This document shows positions 52,273-62,641 of a stretch of 64,000 nucleotides of DNA, piece by piece. The notes beneath the pieces are model-generated. The model saw only the letters and a program-made list of their open reading frames with translations, was not told where the DNA came from and ran no database searches. Origin of the DNA: Adiantum capillus-veneris (Eukaryota; Streptophyta; Polypodiopsida; Polypodiales; Pteridaceae); contig CM043942.1 in the NCBI GenBank assembly GCA_014529385.2, positions 1,528,501-1,592,500 of the forward strand. The letters run 5' to 3'. Position numbers and translations under genes: made by a program. How positions within the stretch are numbered: position 1 is the stretch's first letter; the number at the start of each line of letters is the position of its first letter.

Positions 52273-54129
52273 CCTCCATCTATAGTAGTGGACCTCCATG
52301 AAGCTACAAAAGAACCCACACCTCCCAGTGTTCAAGAATCACCTGATGAACCACTTCAAGTTCGATCCTGGGAGAGTACTTTACCACCCTTGCAACTTGA
52401 CGAGGCACCTAGGGTAATAGAAAAATACTGGCAAAAATCCTCACCTATTACCAACTGGAACAATTGGTTTCAAAGGGTGACAAGCTCATTTCAAACGGTA
52501 TGATCTACCCAAGGAAGGGGGGAGTGTTTGCTGACAGTCCTCATTCATTTGTTCCCCTCTCAACCTTTTTCCCTGACCTCTCAATTCCAATCTTAGGGAA
52601 TGTACATATAAAGCTTTATACTCACAAAAAAAAAAAGGAGCAAGAGCAATTCGCCAACGATTATGCACAATAAAAGTCAAAACATTGACTCAGACCGACA
52701 CATTCACATCTGGTACAGTGAAACAGAAACCTATGCCATAAAACACCTTTGATCCTCATCACTTGAGTGATGGAGGGTAGGTAAGATTAATATGATAGGA
52801 GTGTTTCTGTTTTAGAGTTGAGTGATTAGAAAAGTTCTCTTTTCCCACTGATGTGCCTTCTAGAGGTATTGTTTGTGTTTCATAGTGTGTACAGGAACGT
52901 GTTGCTGTGGTTAGGATTTGGACCTTCATGGAATCTTTCTCTCGTTCACACTTCAAATCAAGCACGACCATCAACACAAACAGGTGTTTCTTGTCCATTA
53001 GCATTGCCCTTTATCTTTTTGCATCCATGTTTGTCTGCTTTGATTGTGATTGGTAGCATAATATTCAGCGCATTGGCTTAGTATCAAACATTTAATTCAA
53101 TGTAATGTTTTGTCATAATCACTTTTCTAGGTGTAAAAATCAAGCAGTCCGACTAAGCTAGTTTGACCAAGCTAGGTATTAGAAATCTTCTCTTAATACC
53201 ATGGGGAATGCCTTCCTAATAAGCAATGGTTACTTTGGTTCTTAATCCGATTTAGGCAGCATTGTATGACATGTACTAGGGCTTTCTAGTGGGCTTAACC
53301 CTATTGACCTTTAGCTTAAGAATTATAAAGGGAGTTTACTAATGTGATGAGCCTGGGGAGGGTAATAGTGTTATATGACCCCCCAAAGTTACAAAATTAA
53401 AATGTTGAAAATGAACAAACAAAAAATCAAAGTGCCACAAATGAAAAATCTTACGCTGCAAGAGAAATCTCGGCTTGATTTGGTACTTCACTCACATGTA
53501 TTGCCTATGGTACTAGAGCCCTAGAGGTTCCCAGTGTGGGCGCTTTTCCTTGAAAAGCAAAAAACCCAAGGCATACAAAATAAGCACACACATCATAATT
53601 GAATCAATGTGAAAAGACTTTGGGGGGTCAAAGAAAAAGTAATCAGTCAGGCGATGATTTCATGAGAAATTCCTTTTATGGTAGCTTAACTACAAAGTTT
53701 TCTAGATATAGCCTCTAGTCAGCCCTCGAACATGAATACTTGGCTCTCGCGATTAAACAACTTAATTGACCACAGAAAATTAAGAAGCTTACCCATGGTA
53801 TTAATATTCGATCTCTAGTGCCTTTCGACCGTCAAATTAGCGACCCCAGACTTGTTTAATTTTTTACCTTTACATCTGTTTATGCATTTGATTACATTGC
53901 AATTTAATGTTCATTGCTACCAAATTGTTTGAAATTCTTTTACCAATCAATTTGTCTACCTAAAACTGCATATGCTTTTTAAGAGAATGCAATTACTGTG
54001 CCAATGTTGTTTGATTTTGCAGTGACTGAAGAAGGCTAAGGACATTCATCTCAAATGCTCTTCCACCTCGACGAACCAGCTTCAACTCAATAGCTTCCGA
54101 GGACGGAATCTACATCAGGAAGGGGGGCA
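52273..54129 (+). other. 3' untranslated part of the gag-only element and purine tracts
   Basis: A short frame (52288-52503) continues in the style of the gag tail (LPPLQLDEAPRVIEKYW). Then AAGGAAGGGGGGAGTG at 52510-52525, a tract like those closing gypsy coding regions, and about 1.6 kb of AT-rich non-coding sequence. The functional purine tract AGGAAGGGGGGCA (54117-54129) directly precedes the 3' LTR. Confidence 0.75.
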
Positions 54130-54416
54130 TGTTAACCCTCACGGCACACGGACACCCTATGATCTATAAACGTTGTATTATTTAGAGTCAGGTACCGGGC
54201 TTGTCGGTCCAATAGGAAAAGGGTAAGAGTGATCGCCGATGACAGGCGCACTCTAATTGGGACATTCAAGGGATTAGTTGGCTAAGCAGGGCGCCCAAGT
54301 GTGAATGGGGTGAGCTCCTATAAAAGCCAATTAAACCTAATTTTTACTCATTCTCTCATTTGTGCAATAGAAGAGTGCTCTTGCTCCATCTCCATCTTCT
54401 TCTTCTTCACCTCCTC

Positions 54417-54447
<31 letters not shown>

Positions 54448-54698
54448 GGAGAGTGTGTGTGCGATCGAGCATTACGAAGGCACGATGGCGGCGAGGCGGT
54501 TGAGCGCGGCACGACTGCAGCTTCTTCTTCATCGCGGCGAGGAATCCACCACGAAGGCGAGCGTAGAGCGGTGAGTGACACACCCTTTGCTCTCTTGAGC
54601 TTGCTAGTTTAGGCTTGTTGTGTGCTTGGAGCCGTTTGTGGCTCGCACACGGTGTATTGGCAAGTCCCTTGCTTCGACAGTGCGGCAAGGAGCGCACA
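54130..54698 (+). repeat. 3' LTR of the gag-only element
   Basis: TG...CA, TATAAAA at 54319-54325, followed by GTTTT target-site copy. Two per cent or so different from the 5' LTR by eye, so insertion is relatively recent. Confidence 0.97.
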
Positions 54699-54703
54699 GT
54701 TTT

Positions 54704-54951
54704 CTACTCAACTCAGAGAGGAGAAGCATCCTTGGAACAATAAACCCACCGTGAGATTCATCAAAACCAATGAAGCCATGAGAGTTCCAAAAAATTGCAC
54801 TCGTGAGGGCTTGTATAGGTTTACAAAAGGGGGTTCAACATATTTTCTACAAGTGAGTAGAACCCAATGTTGGGCAGTTGATATAACAAATAAACCTCTA
54901 TGCATTTACATATATAGATGTCCAAGGAGTGCAAGTTTTGATGGTAGATAA
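54704..54951 (+). other. Right part of the open frame split by the gag-only element
   Basis: The frame reads STQLREEKHPWNNKPTV, RVPKNCTREGLYRF, TYFLQVSRTQCWAVD and stops at 54949-54951. It is in frame with 45126-45213 when the GTTTT duplication is counted once. Product not recognised. Confidence 0.45.
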
Positions 54952-55212
54952 GTATGGAAGAGAGAACAAACTTGCTAATCCAATTGACCTAGAGATATTT
55001 ACACACAATGGTACTCCAATCTCTAATTAATTTCATCCAAGAGTGATGCTATAGCATGCATTATAGAGGATTCATCCAAGATTCTCTCCAAAACGAGGAG
55101 AGAGACTGAGAGCTAACATTGCAAGAGACCCTCAGCTAGTTAAATCAATGATTGAACCACGACAAATGAGACCATATCAAGTGTCAAGACAAAGTACAAT
55201 GGATCAAGGGAT
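54952..55212. other. Unrecognised stretch between the split frame and a gag relic
   Basis: It resembles decayed coding leading to the gag relic on the plus strand. No motif can be named. Confidence 0.35.
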
Positions 55213-55850
55213 TTGTACGCACATATGTCACCATTCCAACAAGTTTTGAGAGTTGAATTGGTGATGGAGTTCCACATTCAATACAAAAGATTTAGGCTGA
55301 CATTGGAAGGAACTACTTTGATGTGGCTCCAACCACTAAACAGAGATGATTTTCCAAACATACAACTTTTGCAAGATTTTTCAAAGGATCTCTGTTGAAG
55401 AGGAATCAAGCACAACATCGTGTCACAGATCTATGCCTTTAAGAAAAGAGAGAATGAGGAAGCAAAGGAAACTTTTCTTTGCTTCAAACAATACATAAAG
55501 AGGTATCATGTGAGAGAGTAACCACAAGATGGGAGACTATCAGTTCTCTCCATAGAGGGCTTCAAGAATGAGACTCTCAAGAAGGACCTACATTTGAAAC
55601 CATGCATGACATTTGAGCAAAGTCACTAGAGAAGCTCTATATTTAGTTGACAATTGTAAGGCCTACAAAGAGGTGACATATGATGCAAACAAAACATCTA
55701 ATAGTGCCTCTTCTAGGATGTGTGAATCCACAACAAAGTAGGAAGTTCAAAATCCTACGATGCCGAATGTTGATAAATTGGTCAAAGAAGTGGTGAGGAG
55801 AATAAACCAAGGCTATAGACATAACCTTAATGTACAACATCCATAATTAA
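55213..55850 (+). pseudogene. gag: Ty3/gypsy gag relic
   Basis: The plus strand reads FHIQYKRFRLTLEGTTLMWLQPL, FPNIQLLQDFSKDLC, stop, RGIKHNIVSQIYAFKKRENEEAKETFLCFKQYIKRYH, LSIEGFKNETLKKDLHLKPCMTFEQ and an approximate LVDNCKAYKEVTYDANKTS. This is the canonical gag core (W in the centre, F..RY.L). Stops at 55396, 55517 and 55628 and small shifts disable it. No protease follows. Confidence 0.78.
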
Positions 55851-56679
55851 GGAGATGTGACATATATGGAGGGGATCATCCCACCCCATCGCGTAACACT
55901 CATCCAAGACTGCAGTGTATGCTAGGGCAACAACCATGTCTTTTGGAAAATGGTAGAGTAGTAGTCAAATACGCTCAGCCAACATATATGCCACAACCCA
56001 TGAGAAATTATTATTTCGTGGACAAGAAATAATGGAGAAAAACCTATAATAAATTATGAATTTTGATGGGAAGTAAGTAAAGTTTAAGGAGTGATTATGA
56101 GAGAGGTCTTAATGTTTTTTATGATCTTGGGACAAAGGATAAAGAAGAAAAGAAAATGCAGTGGCTAATGGCTAATTTGATAGGGATGATCAATGTGAAA
56201 AGGGGTGTATGGAGTTGGATGACTTCTTTCACATGTGGAAAGATAGGCTCCACCATTTTGACCATATATCCCAAACCATAGCTCCAAAAATTATAAAAGA
56301 GATAGGGACAAAAATTTTAGCTTGGTGCCTACAACTTTGTTGTTCAAAACATTTTAAAATTTTGAATGAAAAAATAAAGAAAAACCTCACAAAGATATGT
56401 GTCTATCTTTTCATTCCCAAAAGTCCTCTAGGTGGTCCCCTCTTGACTCCACGTGCAAGCCTTGTGTCCACAAGTGAAGTATGCTTGCATTTCATAATAT
56501 TTTGTTGCATTCAACTCCATAATGCATAAGATTCTACTCCCTTTCACTATTGACTCTTATTATTCACCTGTAGGTGACAATCAGGTAGAATCAACATCCA
56601 ATGAGGTTTTTTTGTTTTCATAGGGTTTGTTCCTACTTCTCCTTATTTCCAAGATCCAAATGTGTCAAAACCATAACTA

Positions 56680-56754
<75 letters not shown>

Positions 56755-56979
56755 TTAATGTTATTTTTTGTGATTTTTATGCATTTGGTCTCTCCTCCTC
56801 CACGAAGCCTCAAATCCTTGCCATCAAGTGCATACCAAGAGAGAGGTGGACCAAAATTTGAAAAGAGGCCCTCATTAGCCCTCCCCTGAAGCTAAAGATA
56901 TTTATGCCTCTAGCTTTTTACTTGATTCTTCTTTGGTTGAGGTGGAGGAGTCTCCCTCCTCATGAAAATCCATCATGAG
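55851..56979. other. AT-rich stretch with a (GT)(TA) microsatellite
   Basis: No gene. A (GT)7(TA)28 tract at 56680-56750 creates a VYIYIYIY frame that is an artefact. The remainder is decayed. Confidence 0.6.
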
Positions 56980-57560
56980 TGCTTGATCAAACCTCAAAAA
57001 ATATTGCTTAAACCTCCATACATTGACACATGTTTTTTGGAGCCTACCATCTGCATCCATCAATCGGTAACTACCATTGTTGTAGTGCTTTCTACTAACA
57101 GGTGGCCCCTCCCATCTAGGTGAAACTTTTTAATCCTTCCTAGTGTCAAATATGTTTCCATATCTTAGAACCAACATACCGTTCTTGAGACATTTTGCCT
57201 TAAGTCCCTTGTTGAAGGTTAGGAAATGTTGCTCTTTCTGTGCTGCATAATAGTTGATAGCAGCTTTTTTGTCTAGTTGAAGCCGCTCTAGATCAAGAAT
57301 GTGGTTATGAAGGTGAGCATAAGGACATTCCATCTACCTAGCTAGCACCCTGAGACTAGCCAAATATACTTCAATGGGTAAAATGGTCTCCTTACCATTT
57401 ACCAAGTGATATGCGGTCAATCCAAGGGATGTACGAAATGAAGTGCGATAAGCCCAAAGTGCATCCACCATAAGATGCTTGTTCCAATAACTTTTGTGAT
57501 TGTTTACCTGTTTCATATGATCTTGCAAATCATACCATTTACCTTTTCCACCAAACCATT
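56980..57560 (-). pseudogene. Ty3/gypsy integrase C-terminal part
   Basis: Minus strand: WNKHLMVDALWAYRTSFRTSLGLTAYHLVNGKETILPIEVYLASLRVLA, TAG (57334-57336), MECPYAHLHNHILDLERLQLDKKAAINYY, VLRYGNIFDTRKD, then in broken frame SPRWEGPPV and GSYRLMDADGRLQKT. The order (integrase end, helix, GPY-like WEGPP) is that of Athila-like gypsy integrases. The core with D,D,E is not recognisable upstream. Confidence 0.82.
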
Positions 57561-58452
57561 GCATTGTGGGTACTAGGGAGTTGAGTGTCGTCATGAGATG
57601 CCCAACTTCTCCAGCATGGTTGTATCGAACTCGAGTTTCTCCTCGATACCACATACAATTTTTTTGGGTTAGCAAGGTTGGTCGGTAGGTGTACTTAAGA
57701 AGGTACATAGTTGATTTTTGTTTATTGTCATCTGCATAACTGGTTAGAAAATTCTGGTCGTATCTCTATATAAGGTAATGTATGCGAATGGCATGATGCA
57801 CTTACCATACATTATTTTAATTTATTTTTATAGTCGACCACGCATTGATGTAACAATAGCAGGGATGTCAATTGCTTATGAATCATTTGACCTAGATGGA
57901 ATATGCATCACCTCTATTGCATATATCTAACATGCATCAAAGATAATGCACTTTTCTCCACTCCGAGCAGAGGCACGGCCTCTGACATCACCTAAGCACT
58001 CGAGTTTTGTTGAATACATTAATAGCAAGGGCTTATTTTTTAATATCTCAAGAAGACATGAATGGCATCTTATTGAACTTGAAGAAGGAAACAAATTCCT
58101 CTGCATGGCCGACTCTTTGTCACGGGTTTTACACGCTGACAGAGGATGCTTACCACACAATACTGGTTAATTTCAATTGAAATTTCTTGACATGGTCGAT
58201 TCTTTCTTTTATGGTATCTACCACCATAGGCTTTCAGCACAAAGATATTTATGTGAAGCAAGGCTTCAATCTACAACTCTTAAATTGAGATTTTTCCCGT
58301 TTGGGGTATGCTATGAGCACACGCTTTTGGGGAATTTCTCCATATGCGTGCAGGATATTTCAGGCCAAATTTCTCTCGCACAACGGAGATGGAGATCTAC
58401 ATTTGAGCGAGTTTTTCTTCCCACTTTTGTTTTCAAGGACGAAACTCTTCTT
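57561..58452. other. Decayed sequence between integrase relic and the 58.4-kb LTR start
   Basis: On the minus strand up to about 57710 some integrase-like words remain. On the plus strand 58010-58170 reads EYINSKGLFFNISRRHEWHLIELEEG and MADSLSRVLHADRG, which may be the end of an RNase H (compare ADALSRR), but this is weak. No other feature. Confidence 0.35.
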
Positions 58453-58650
58453 AAGGGGGGAGTAATGTCAGGACACCAACAAGGCCGGACAAGACAAGGG
58501 TAGTAGGGCCGGGCTAGATGGTGTGGAACGAGGAGTCCAACTAGGGCAAAGGGCCAGGGGCTTGCCTATATAAAGGGTGGTTGGGTGGTGGACTCTCATA
58601 CCCTAGTTTCCCTTGTCTTACACACCTTGTGTTTGTCAAGGGAACCATTG
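58453..58650 (+). repeat. Purine tract and start of a 3' LTR of a plus-strand element
   Basis: TTAAGGGGGGAGTAA at 58451-58465 is directly followed by TGTCAGGACACC. A TATATAAAGG box lies about 105 bp into it (58570-58580). The LTR breaks off near 58640 where minus-strand copia coding begins, so it is truncated or interrupted. Confidence 0.65.
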
Positions 58651-58778
58651 GCCTTGTACGTTGTCTTGAAAATCCATTTCCTAGAAACCACCTTCCGCTT
58701 GTTGGGCCTAGGAACCAAAGTCCAGGTTTTGTTCTGCTCGATAGCGTCTATCTTTGTCTCCATAGCACACTTAGACAA
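58596..58778 (-). pseudogene. Copia reverse transcriptase N-terminal fragment
   Basis: METKIDAIEQNKTWTLVPRPNKRKVVSRKWIFKTTYKANGSLDKHK is the start of copia RT (normally EL.AL..N.TWELV ... GCKWVYK). It continues with a shifted KARLVA-like end and then stops, and the catalytic YVDD part is missing. Confidence 0.85.
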
Positions 58779-58824
58779 TCATGTTAGAGTGCTTCCTCCA
58801 CGGAGAAGGCTCAACTGGTGAAGC

Positions 58825-59460
58825 CTAAATCTGAGACATGAGTGCAAATTTCACGAACTTAGCACCATCATAAACTTGCATGTCTTTGAGGCATGCAGAA
58901 CGTCGAGGTTGTCTAGGGTCTGGCAAGTCTAGTAGCTTCATGACACCAGAGGAAGAACTGTAGAGTAATTCCAACCAAGAACTAACTTTTCCTTGTGAGG
59001 TGGGACCACCTCCACCCAAGGAGAACCATCATCCACATCAGAATTGGAATCTGACATGGCATGATCGGGTGAAGTAATTGGTTGTGGTGTAGAGGGTACA
59101 TGAACAAGAACAAGAACAGGAACAAGGATAAGATCAGGTGTAGGAGGTGAACAAGGAGGAGATAGGAAAGGGATAAGCTTGGATGCTCCCCACAGGTGTG
59201 CTGAATAGATCCATGAAAGTCACATCATGGCTAATTGTGGTGGTCCTGGCATCAGGATCATAAAGCCGGTATCCGTCAGACTCTCGTGAATAGCCCACAA
59301 AGATGAACTTCTTTGCCTTGAAGTCTAACTTATCTCACTTCTCCTTTGGCACATGGACAAACGCCAGACACCCAAAAACTTGAAAGTGTGAGACCAAGGA
59401 CTTGCACCCGTAGTAAGCCTCATAAGGAGTCATATCCTGCAAAGAACGGGTACAAGAATG
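58825..59460 (-). pseudogene. Copia integrase C-terminal part and linker to RT
   Basis: Minus strand across broken frames: TPYEAYYGCKSLVSHFQVFGCLAFVHVPKEK, stop, DKLDFKAKKFIFVGYSRESDGYRLYDPD (59270-59445), then an acidic/Pro linker and DLPDPRQPRRSACLKD (58880-58960). This is the standard end of a copia integrase, FGC.A..H.P......KLD.K......GYS...KGYRLYD. Confidence 0.82.
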
Positions 59461-59499
59461 GTTTTGGGTGTAAATCGTCGTGTTGCACATCTTTGCCTA

Positions 59500-60246
59500 G
59501 TAAACCCGGGGCAAAGAAGCATGCGCAATAATTGCAGGATCCATCTCCATGATAGTCTAATTACTTCACTCAACAACTCCATTCGGGGAAGGAGTGTAAG
59601 TAGTAGTCAACTGGCATGGGATGCCCTCTTACTTGCAGCACTGTGCAAAATCCGTCGAGGTGAACTCACCCCCTCTTCCTGAGCAAATACATTTGATGTG
59701 CAAGTCCTTCTCCTTTTCAACCATTGTCTTCCAATTTTGAACAAAACTAAAAGCCTCTGACTTGATCTTTAGGAACCAATCCCAAGTGTACCTACTGAAA
59801 TCATCCACAAGCACAAGCAAAAACTATGGCGCAGAAAATGAAGGAGTGCTCATCGGGCCACATAGATCAATGTGAACCAGTGCAAGTGGTGCCAAATCTC
59901 TATTGGATGCCTGATTCAGAAAGGAAACCCTATGTTGCTTGACCATCTGGCAAGCCTCGCATACGTCTGATGAGGAGTGTATCGCTGGTAAACCCTCCAC
60001 CATAGAGGTCCTAGCAGCCTGCTGAAGCTACTGATAACATAGATGTCCAAATCGTGCATGCCATAGAGAAGAAGACTCTATGGTCCTAGACAGAAGAACA
60101 ATGAGGTGGTATAAGGAACCATCATGCTCGCCACATGCAAGGATAGTACATGTCGTAGAATCAAAAATGTTGATTGTACCACTCCCAAAGTGTATGTTAG
60201 CTCCATGAGAGTCCAAACTCGACACAGAGAGGAGGTTGAAGGCCAT
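59500..60246 (-). pseudogene. Copia GAG-pre-integrase and integrase core
   Basis: 60028-60246: AFNLLSVSSLDSHGANIHFG, then SSSLWHARFGHLCYQ, the pre-integrase motif (HxxxxxH with WH.R.GH). 59629-59820: VLVDDFSRYTWDWFLKIKSEAFSFVQNWKTMVEKEKD (Asp in DDFSRY) and CICSGRGGEFTSTDF, where the second Asp (usual SDRGGEF) is Gly here. Stops lie between the pieces. Confidence 0.83.
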
Positions 60247-60410
60247 GTATGGAACGTAAAGCGCCTTCGCTGAACTAAACTGTGGGTCTGAGGTAGAATG
60301 AAAGTGGGTAACCTAGCCTATGCCAAAAACTAGAATCTCATGGTTGTCACCCATAGTGACGGTCTGCTCGTGAGTCTCCCTCAGAGAGCTAAACTATGAC
60401 TACTGGGGAG

Positions 60411-60644
60411 TCATGTGAGTGGTGGCGCCAATGTCAACAACCCAAGTACTTGATTGTGATGTATCAAGAGCGTGGTCTGTCGCCTGACAAGAGTGGTCCC
60501 TGCCATATCATGAGAGGCTACTACTGCAGTCGAGGATGTCCGTTTCTCCCTGTTGGCCTCGTCTTGCTTCTTCTTTCTACATTGTGATTCTCTGTGCCCT
60601 TTCTTGTGGAAATGGTAACATTCGATGTCCTTCTTCTTCTTCTT

Positions 60645-60676
<32 letters not shown>

Positions 60677-61560
60677 CTTTACCTTTCTTGTGACCTCCTT
60701 GAGCTATCAAAGCTCCTTCTACATCAATAGCACCTCCGGCTCAAAATGCAGAGTGCCCCTCAATTTGTCTAAGAAAAGGGAGAATCTCGTCCCAAGTGGG
60801 AAAAGAGGTACATCTAAATGTGAGAAAACTCTAAAAATAGGGATCAAAGAATGGGGGAAGCTTGAATAGTAAGAGGCCAGCCATGTGTGCCGAGGTGATT
60901 TCACCTCCAATAGAGACAAGGTTGTCCTAGATTTCTCGCATGCAATGGGTAAACCCATCAAGTGAGTTGAAATCCTTGAATTGGAGGTTGTACAACTTCC
61001 ATTCAAGTGTGATCTATCTCGCAACGAGGTCTCCTCAAACTGGTAAAGAATCCATCTCCATAATGGATGTGCATGCTCCTCTTAGGAAACTTCCTTCGTG
61101 ATGCGGTCTAAGAGGTTTATCATAAGAAAGGTGTAGACTCGTATGTCTCCATCCACCCACTCGTCAATATGGGACTGAGCGGTGGTGGGAAGGGAAGGCT
61201 GAGTAGATGAATGGGTGAAATCATTCAACCATTCCCAGAGTTGATGGTAGGCAATAGTTGTGCCGATTTGTGTCCTTCACATAGAATAGTTGTCTAAATC
61301 CAACTTCTTCTCCTCAGCAAATTGTTTTAGGGCATAATTGTTGGATGTAGGGTTGGAAGATACTGACGTAGTCACAGAATTGGAAGTGGCCATAGTCGCA
61401 GAGGACGCAGTGGCCCCCTTCTCGGACTTTTGTTGTTGTCCCTTATGCTTCGGAGTCGAAATGTCGCGTGCTCAGAGAGAAGTCCCAAAGGTAGATCGAT
61501 AAGATCGTAAGTCATTGATGAAGGTACCGTTCCCAAGGCTATAATATCAGTCCAAGATAA
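60411..61560 (-). pseudogene. gag: Copia gag with an expanded Lys tract
   Basis: The minus strand has FKDFNSLDGFTHCMREI, stop, and LLFKLPPFFDPYF-like remains of the capsid (60720-61060), then GGHKKGKGKKKKK with about 17 Lys in a row, coded by (AAG)n at 60631-60675, and the knuckle ECYHFHKKGHRESQC. The second Cys of CX2C is Phe in this knuckle. The N-terminal part (61372-61560) is scattered over frames. Confidence 0.7.
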
Positions 61561-62278
61561 CCGCAAGGACAACCACCAGATGGTGTTTCGACGGGCAAGG
61601 GATGGTTCAACCGCTCAAGAGGTAAAAATTCAGTGTGCTGTCCGCCCAAGAAATGTTGCAAAGGGTGTTGAAAATGCTACTATAATAGAGATTTTCAGCA
61701 TGCATGTACGCCACCGGTTGGTGAGGGAGGGTCGTGGAGTGTCAGAGGAGAGGGTTCTTGCACTTTTGAGCCACCAAGGAGCTGAAAACAAAGAAAAAAC
61801 AACAAGTTATAAGTACCAAAAATGGTGTTGATTGGGTGTAGATACCTGTCCAAGGTGTAGATCTGCAAGTTCGAGGCAGTGTAGAAGACTCCTCGGTGTT
61901 CCTTGGCCGCTCCTGTAGGTGCACAAGATCAGAATTTTGTTAAAAAAACACCACAAATCATGAAAATGCCAGCAAAATATGGAAAAATGCAACAAGATCT
62001 GCAAAACGTAGATTTGACCAGAAACGCTAGGGTTTGCAGAAACTTCTGCAGATGTTGGTTTGCTGTGGTTTTTTTGCATGAGGGAAGCGCTAGGAAAAGC
62101 AATGCAGATCAACGCTACAGATGCAAAAGTGTTGTTGTTCTTGAAAAGAAGGCTAGGACTGAAAAAATGCTAATCAACATTTTTGCGTTTTGCTGCATTA
62201 AAAATCGCCAGAAGTGCTAGCGCTAGCCTCACGAGGAGAGATCAATGTAGATTCTCCGCTTCTTGGCAAGTGATACCA
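61561..62278 (-). other. Copia leader and primer-like site
   Basis: No gene. The minus strand next to the LTR reads TGGTATCACTTGCC (62264-62278), which keeps the first eight bases of the iMet complement and then diverges. The rest is non-coding. A plus-strand frame (61580-61831) has no known motif. Confidence 0.5.
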
Positions 62279-62325
62279 TGTGAGAGTGAGCAATAGAAAG
62301 AGTGTGATCCACACGTGCCGAAAAC

Positions 62326-62391
<66 letters not shown>

Positions 62392-62641
62392 ACAAGTGTT
62401 CTGCAAACGGTGCTCTCAATACACACTCTATGAATGACTACAAGACCCTAAGAATTCTATTTATAGAATCTTAGGTTGAGGTAGGGCAAAAATGTGTAAC
62501 TGGTACAAAAAAAATAAAAATCCAAAAATGGCTAAAAATGTGTGCACCTAGCCATGCTCAGAAAATGACTGGTTGGACACGTGCTAAAATTTTCCGCCCA
62601 TGCAATCTACATGATGTGTGATGGGTGGCCAGACCAGGACA
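62279..62641 (-). repeat. 5' LTR of the copia element
   Basis: In sense it starts TGTCCTGGTC and ends CTCTCACA, 363 bp. Sense TATAAATAG lies at about 62455-62463, and a (GA)30 tract at 62331-62389 lies downstream, in the transcribed part. A partner LTR is not found. Confidence 0.72.

Larger units (their letters stand above)
45214..54698 (+). mobile_element. Complete non-autonomous LTR retrotransposon coding only gag and protease, 9485 bp
   Basis: LTRs 45214-45781 (568 bp) and 54130-54698 (569 bp) start TGTTAACCC, end GCGCACA, and differ at roughly a dozen sites. GTTTT is duplicated on both sides (45209-45213, 54699-54703). A primer site and a purine tract are in place. The only long coding frame (47323-52272) encodes gag and a retropepsin; no RT, RNase H or integrase motif occurs in any frame. 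A 154-bp LTR piece plus 531 bp of gag-region sequence is inserted in the leader. The type is known as TR-GAG or similar gag-only elements. It depends on pol from another element. Confidence 0.95.
58596..62641 (-). mobile_element. Ty1/copia element, 3' part missing, one LTR left
   Basis: Minus strand: LTR (62279-62641), primer-like site, leader, gag with a zinc knuckle, GAG-pre-integrase, integrase, RT start (58596-58778). The integrase-before-RT order is diagnostic of Ty1/copia. The rest of RT and RNase H are absent at the left junction. Confidence 0.85.

Noticed and set aside
56601-56861. Frame with a YIYIYI transmembrane-like stretch
   Set aside because: Artefact of the (TA)n tract.
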